Origin: Cognatilysobacter claricitrinus
GTDB lineage: Bacteria; Pseudomonadota; Gammaproteobacteria; Xanthomonadales; Xanthomonadaceae
DNA: 64,000 nucleotides
Reading direction: 5' to 3'
Assembly (NCBI RefSeq): GCF_045866565.1
Contig: NZ_BAAFZV010000002.1
Location: 1 to 64,000, forward strand
Position 1 is the stretch's first letter. Every line of letters begins with the position of its first letter. Below the pieces are notes generated by a model that saw nothing but the letters and a program-made list of their open reading frames with translations, did not search any database and was not told where the DNA came from. A program made the position numbers and the translations under genes. Below are positions 60,770-64,000 of the stretch, one piece after another.

Positions 60770-61987
60770 CTAGCCGTCGCCGCGCAGCTTCGCGCCGGCT
60801 GCGTCGACCGCCTTCCACACGCGCATCAGGTTGCCGCCGAGCACCTTGCGGATCGTTGCGTCGGAATACCCGCGATCGCGCAGTGCTTGGACGAGGTTCG
60901 GATAGTCCGCCACGCTCTTCAGGCCGTCGGGCAGCGCGCCGGACACGCCGTCGAAATCCGAGCCGAGGCCGACGTGATCCTCGCCGATCAGCTTGATCGC
61001 GTAGTCGATCTGGTCGACCACCTGCGACAGCTTCGTCGCCGGTTTCGGATGCGCGGCGTCCCAGACCTTGTCCCAGTCGTCGAACGACTGCACCGCTTCG
61101 CCGCGTGCTTTCGCTTCGGTTTGCGCGTGCTGGAACTTCGCCATCTCACGGAAATATGCAGTGGTGTCCGCCGCAGCCTTCGGATCGATGAAACCGCTGC
61201 CGAACGTGATCTGCACCACGCCACCGCTTTTCGCGATCGCCTTCGCGAGCTTGTCGCTGAGGTTGCGTTCGAAGTCGGGGGTGAAGTGGCGCATGCCGGA
61301 ATGGCTGGCGATCACCGGCGTCTTGCTGACGCGCAACACGTCCTCGACCGACTCGTCCGAGAGGTGCGAGACATCCACCATGATGCCGAGCCGATTCATC
61401 TCCGCGACCACCTTCTCGCCAAACGGACTCAGGCCGTGCCACGGACGATCGAGCGAATACGAGCCGTCGGCGATGCGATTGCTATGGCTGTGCGCAAGCG
61501 TGATGTAGCGGACGCCGCGATCACGGAACACCCTCAGCTGCGACAGGTCGTCGCCGATCGGCGCGCCGTTCTCCATGCCGAGCGCCAGCAGCACATGCTT
61601 GCCCGATTCCTGCAGGTGCAGGTAATCGCCCGGCTCGGTGATGACGCCGAAACGGTCACCGCACCGCGCCGCCATCGCCTCGACAGCGTCGATCTCCATG
61701 TGCGCCTTCTGCCGCGCCGTGCCCGCGGCGTCTTCCTCGGGCGAGGTGTAGATCGACATGAACGCGACATCGAGGCCGCCGCGACTTGCCTTGTCGGCAT
61801 CGAATTCGCGGTCCGGCGTTTCCTGGCACAGATCGCGCCACGACTTCAGCAGCTCGCTCGGCGCGTCGATGTGCGTATCCACGATGACGGCGTCCTGCGC
61901 GAACTGCGACGCGGTTTCGCGCGGCTCCGCGCCGAACGCCAACACCGGAGCGAGCAGCAGAAGGCAGGGCAGGGCGGACGGGCGCAT
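60770..61987 (-). CDS. Membrane dipeptidase (M19 family), exported
   Basis: 405 residues with a signal peptide (about 1-19, MRPSALPCLLLLAPVLAFGA). Renal-dipeptidase-like zinc enzyme: VIVDTHIDAPSELL contains the HxD metal motif, LAHSHSNRI and DVSHLSDES follow, and the GLGSDFDGVSGALPDGLKS segment is characteristic. It cleaves dipeptides outside the cytoplasm. The start was set at the signal peptide; upstream in-frame sequence is not family-like. Confidence 0.93.
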   Translation of the reverse strand: MRPSALPCLLLLAPVLAFGAEPRETASQFAQDAVIVDTHIDAPSELLKSWRDLCQETPDREFDADKASRGGLDVAFMSIYTSPEEDAAGTARQKAHMEIDAVEAMAARCGDRFGVITEPGDYLHLQESGKHVLLALGMENGAPIGDDLSQLRVFRDRGVRYITLAHSHSNRIADGSYSLDRPWHGLSPFGEKVVAEMNRLGIMVDVSHLSDESVEDVLRVSKTPVIASHSGMRHFTPDFERNLSDKLAKAIAKSGGVVQITFGSGFIDPKAAADTTAYFREMAKFQHAQTEAKARGEAVQSFDDWDKVWDAAHPKPATKLSQVVDQIDYAIKLIGEDHVGLGSDFDGVSGALPDGLKSVADYPNLVQALRDRGYSDATIRKVLGGNLMRVWKAVDAAGAKLRGDG

Positions 61988-62018
61988 CGCGTTCTCCAAC
62001 AGGACGAGGGACGTTCGA

Positions 62019-63230
62019 TCAGCACTGTGTTCCGGCAACGTAACGCGCATCGAGCAGATCGCCGCCGAGCCAGTAGCACAGCTCGGCGGGATGCGCGACG
62101 CGCCAGAGTGCGAAATCCGCACGCAGGCCGACGCGCAGCATGCCGCGATCGGCGAGCCCGAGTGCGCGCGCGGCGTGCACGGTCGCGCCGCGCAGCGCGT
62201 CTTCGGGCGTCAGGCGGAAGTGCGTGCACGCGAGCTGCATCGCCTGGCGCAACGACAGCAGCGGCGAAGTGCCGGGATTGCAGTCGGTCGCGACCGCCAT
62301 GGGCACGCCATGCGCGCGGAAGGCGTCGAGCGGCGGCAGCTTGGTTTCGCGCAGCACGTGGAACGCGCCGGGCAGCAGCACGGCGACGGTGCCCGCGCGC
62401 GCCATCGCGGCGACGCCGGCGTCGCTGGTGTGTTCGACATGGTCGGCCGAAAGCCCACCGAAGTCCGCGACGATCGCTGCGCCATCGAGATCGCTCAACT
62501 GGTCGGCGTGCAGCTTCACCGGCAGGCCAAGCGATCGCGCGCACTCGAACAGGCGGCGTGTCTGCGCGGGCGAGAAACCGATGCCTTCGCAGAACGCGTC
62601 GACCGCGTCGACCAGGCCTTCGGCGTGCAACTTCGGCAGCCAGTCGATCGCGGCGTCGATGTAATCGTCGGCGCGACCCGCGTATTCGGGCGGCAAGGCG
62701 TGCGCGGCGAGGTAGGTCGTGCGGACGGTGAGCCCGTCGACACCGAAGCGACGCGCGACGCGCAGCATCTTGCGTTCGTTGTCGAAGTCGAGCCCGTAGC
62801 CCGACTTGATCTCGAGCGTGGTGACGCCATCGGCGCGCAATGCGTCGATGCGCGGCTTCGACTGCGCATACAGAGCCTCCTCGTCGGCCGCACGCACGGC
62901 GCGCACGGTCGAGAGGATGCCGCCACCCGCTCGAGCGATCTGTTCGTAGGTCGCGCCCTGCAAACGCATTTCGAACTCGGTGGCGCGGTCGCCGGCGAAC
63001 ACCGCATGCGTGTGGCAGTCGATGAGGCCCGGCGTGATCCATCCGCGTGCCTCGATCACCCCGCGCGCGAGTGACGCGGGCGCATCTGGCAGCGCATGGC
63101 GCGGGCCGATGTGCGCGATGACGCCGTCCTTCCACGCGATCACGCCATCGGCCATCGCCCCGTAGCCATCGCCGTCGAGCGTGGCCAGCGAGGCTCCGAC
63201 CACGAGGCCGTCCCAACGTGGTTCAGTCAT
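62019..63230 (-). CDS. hutI: Imidazolonepropionase
   Basis: 403 residues, amidohydrolase-fold enzyme that opens the imidazolone ring in histidine degradation. The metal motif DCHTHAVFAGDR is near residues 69-80, LEIKSGYGLD carries the substrate-binding region, and the metal-binding DCNPGTSP comes near the C-terminal third. The start at 63230 overlaps the upstream small gene by 8 bases. Divergent hutF supports the pathway. Confidence 0.95.
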   Translation of the reverse strand: MTEPRWDGLVVGASLATLDGDGYGAMADGVIAWKDGVIAHIGPRHALPDAPASLARGVIEARGWITPGLIDCHTHAVFAGDRATEFEMRLQGATYEQIARAGGGILSTVRAVRAADEEALYAQSKPRIDALRADGVTTLEIKSGYGLDFDNERKMLRVARRFGVDGLTVRTTYLAAHALPPEYAGRADDYIDAAIDWLPKLHAEGLVDAVDAFCEGIGFSPAQTRRLFECARSLGLPVKLHADQLSDLDGAAIVADFGGLSADHVEHTSDAGVAAMARAGTVAVLLPGAFHVLRETKLPPLDAFRAHGVPMAVATDCNPGTSPLLSLRQAMQLACTHFRLTPEDALRGATVHAARALGLADRGMLRVGLRADFALWRVAHPAELCYWLGGDLLDARYVAGTQC

Positions 63231-63441
63231 GCGTGCCGCCGCAGCGCGTGCTGTCCGAGGCAAGGTCCGGCATGCGGCTGTCGCTGTGGTCATCGCAGGC
63301 GACGCCGGCCAATGGGCGTGCCTCGACCATCGGCGCGTTGTCGTCGCGCGACCCGGGCGTCAGCCTGTGTGGCCGGCCCAGCAGCAGTGCGGACAGCGCG
63401 ATCAGCGCGACGACGATGCCGACGAATTCGATGACGTGCAT
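63223..63441 (-). CDS. Small membrane protein coupled to hutI
   Basis: 72 residues. An N-terminal hydrophobic helix (VIEFVGIVVALIALSALLLG) and a polar tail ending TRCGGTHD. A strong GGAGGGAG Shine-Dalgarno (63447-63454, read on the minus strand) lies 5 bases before the ATG, and its stop is 8 bases inside hutI. No family recognised. Likely translated before and coupled with hutI. Confidence 0.6.
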   Translation of the reverse strand: MHVIEFVGIVVALIALSALLLGRPHRLTPGSRDDNAPMVEARPLAGVACDDHSDSRMPDLASDSTRCGGTHD

Positions 63442-63497
63442 GCGGTCTCCCTCCGGCAGCCGAGGTAGCCTAGCGCACCCGACGCCTGCCGCCCGCC

Positions 63498-64000
63498 ATG
63501 CCCGAATCGCCCGTCCAGCGCACCGCCCGCGGCTGGGAACTGCCCGGCCTCGCCAACCTGCATTCGCATGCGTTCCAGCGCGCGATGGCGGGCATGGCCG
63601 AGCGCCAGACCGATCCGGCCGACAGCTTCTGGACCTGGCGCGAAACCATGTACCGGATGGCGGCGCGATTCGACCCCGACACGTTGCGCGATGTCGCCGC
63701 GCAGCTCTACGTCGAGATGCTCGAAGCCGGCTACACCGCGGTCTGCGAGTTCCATTACGTGCACCATGCCGTGGACGGCCGGCCGTACGCCGATCCCGCG
63801 GCGATGTCGCGCGCGTTGATCGACGCCGCGCGCGCTACCGGTATCCGCTTGACGCTGTTGCTGGTGTTGTACATGACCGGCGGTTTCGACGGCCGCGCCC
63901 TCGCCGAACGCCAGCGCCGCTTCGGTCACGACGTCGACGGCTACCTGCGGCTGCTCGAGACGCTGCGCGATCCGCGCAACGAAGCGCTGCGCATCGGGTG
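63498..64000 (+). CDS. hutF: Formimidoylglutamate deiminase, 3'-truncated by window end
   Basis: The first 167 codons are visible. LPGLANLHSHAFQRAMAGMAER is the HutF signature with the HxH metal motif. HutF hydrolyses N-formimidoylglutamate to N-formylglutamate in the alternative histidine pathway. Only about 16 residues precede LPGLANLHSHAF, whereas canonical HutF has a longer N-terminal beta-sandwich segment; a stop in the same frame at 63471-63473 limits any upstream extension. It is divergent from hutI and the small membrane gene, with 56 bases between them. Confidence 0.88.
   Translation, partial: MPESPVQRTARGWELPGLANLHSHAFQRAMAGMAERQTDPADSFWTWRETMYRMAARFDPDTLRDVAAQLYVEMLEAGYTAVCEFHYVHHAVDGRPYADPAAMSRALIDAARATGIRLTLLLVLYMTGGFDGRALAERQRRFGHDVDGYLRLLETLRDPRNEALRIG

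Overview
The window is a GC-rich bacterial chromosome segment. Protein sequences and gene order point to a gammaproteobacterium of the Xanthomonadaceae/Lysobacteraceae, probably Lysobacter or a close relative. The pointers are a class II DAHP synthase, tandem S46 dipeptidyl-peptidases, adjacent kbl and tdh, folC-dedD-cvpA-purF, and hut genes. The genus call is inference. I saw no rRNA, tRNA, CRISPR array, insertion sequence or prophage.

1-16139 is the translation block: tuf, the S10 genes (rpsJ-rplC-rplD-rplW-rplB-rpsS-rplV-rpsC-rplP-rpmC-rpsQ), the spc genes (rplN-rplX-rplE-rpsN-rpsH-rplF-rplR-rpsE-rpmD-rplO-secY) and the alpha genes (rpsM-rpsK-rpsD-rpoA-rplQ), closed by a strong terminator at 16113. 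Most genes are tightly packed or overlap. Several spacers (before rpsJ, rpsH, rplR, rpsE, rpsM and rplQ) are unusually long and carry strong hairpins. rpmJ is not between secY and rpsM.

16140-34614 is core metabolism and envelope: dsbB, class II DAHP synthase, a lipoprotein amidase, a DUF2127 membrane protein, typA/bipA, a small membrane protein with ppiB, an aspartate-type aminotransferase, mdh, the methylcitrate genes prpB-prpC with a two-to-three-helix potassium channel gene, a GST, fadH, an OmpA-family porin, a secreted EF-hand-like protein, an RsuA-family pseudouridine synthase and a 55-residue small protein.

34615-53133 contains a quinone oxidoreductase, the threonine catabolic pair kbl/tdh with an unusual Ser/Asp-rich microprotein between them, two secreted S46 peptidases, a DUF3224 protein, serA preceded by a structured leader, a histidine phosphatase, folC-dedD-cvpA-purF, an RraB-like gene with a DUF455 ferritin-like gene, lpxH and an orphan HicB-like gene.

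53134-64000 contains gltX, a zinc-homeostasis cluster (zur, a porin-like outer-membrane protein, znuA-like and znuB-like genes, and a MerC-domain gene) with Zur-box-like palindromes upstream of two units, the ribosomal protein THX, a PHB-depolymerase-like esterase, a single-domain response regulator, an M19 dipeptidase, and the histidine-degradation genes hutI and hutF (hutF runs off the window end).

The most interesting signals are the serA leader (three-way-junction layout with a possible SD-masking hairpin), the S10 and alpha operon leaders, the zinc-import set with no ATPase gene, the S1-pocket difference between the tandem S46 peptidases, and several unassigned microproteins.
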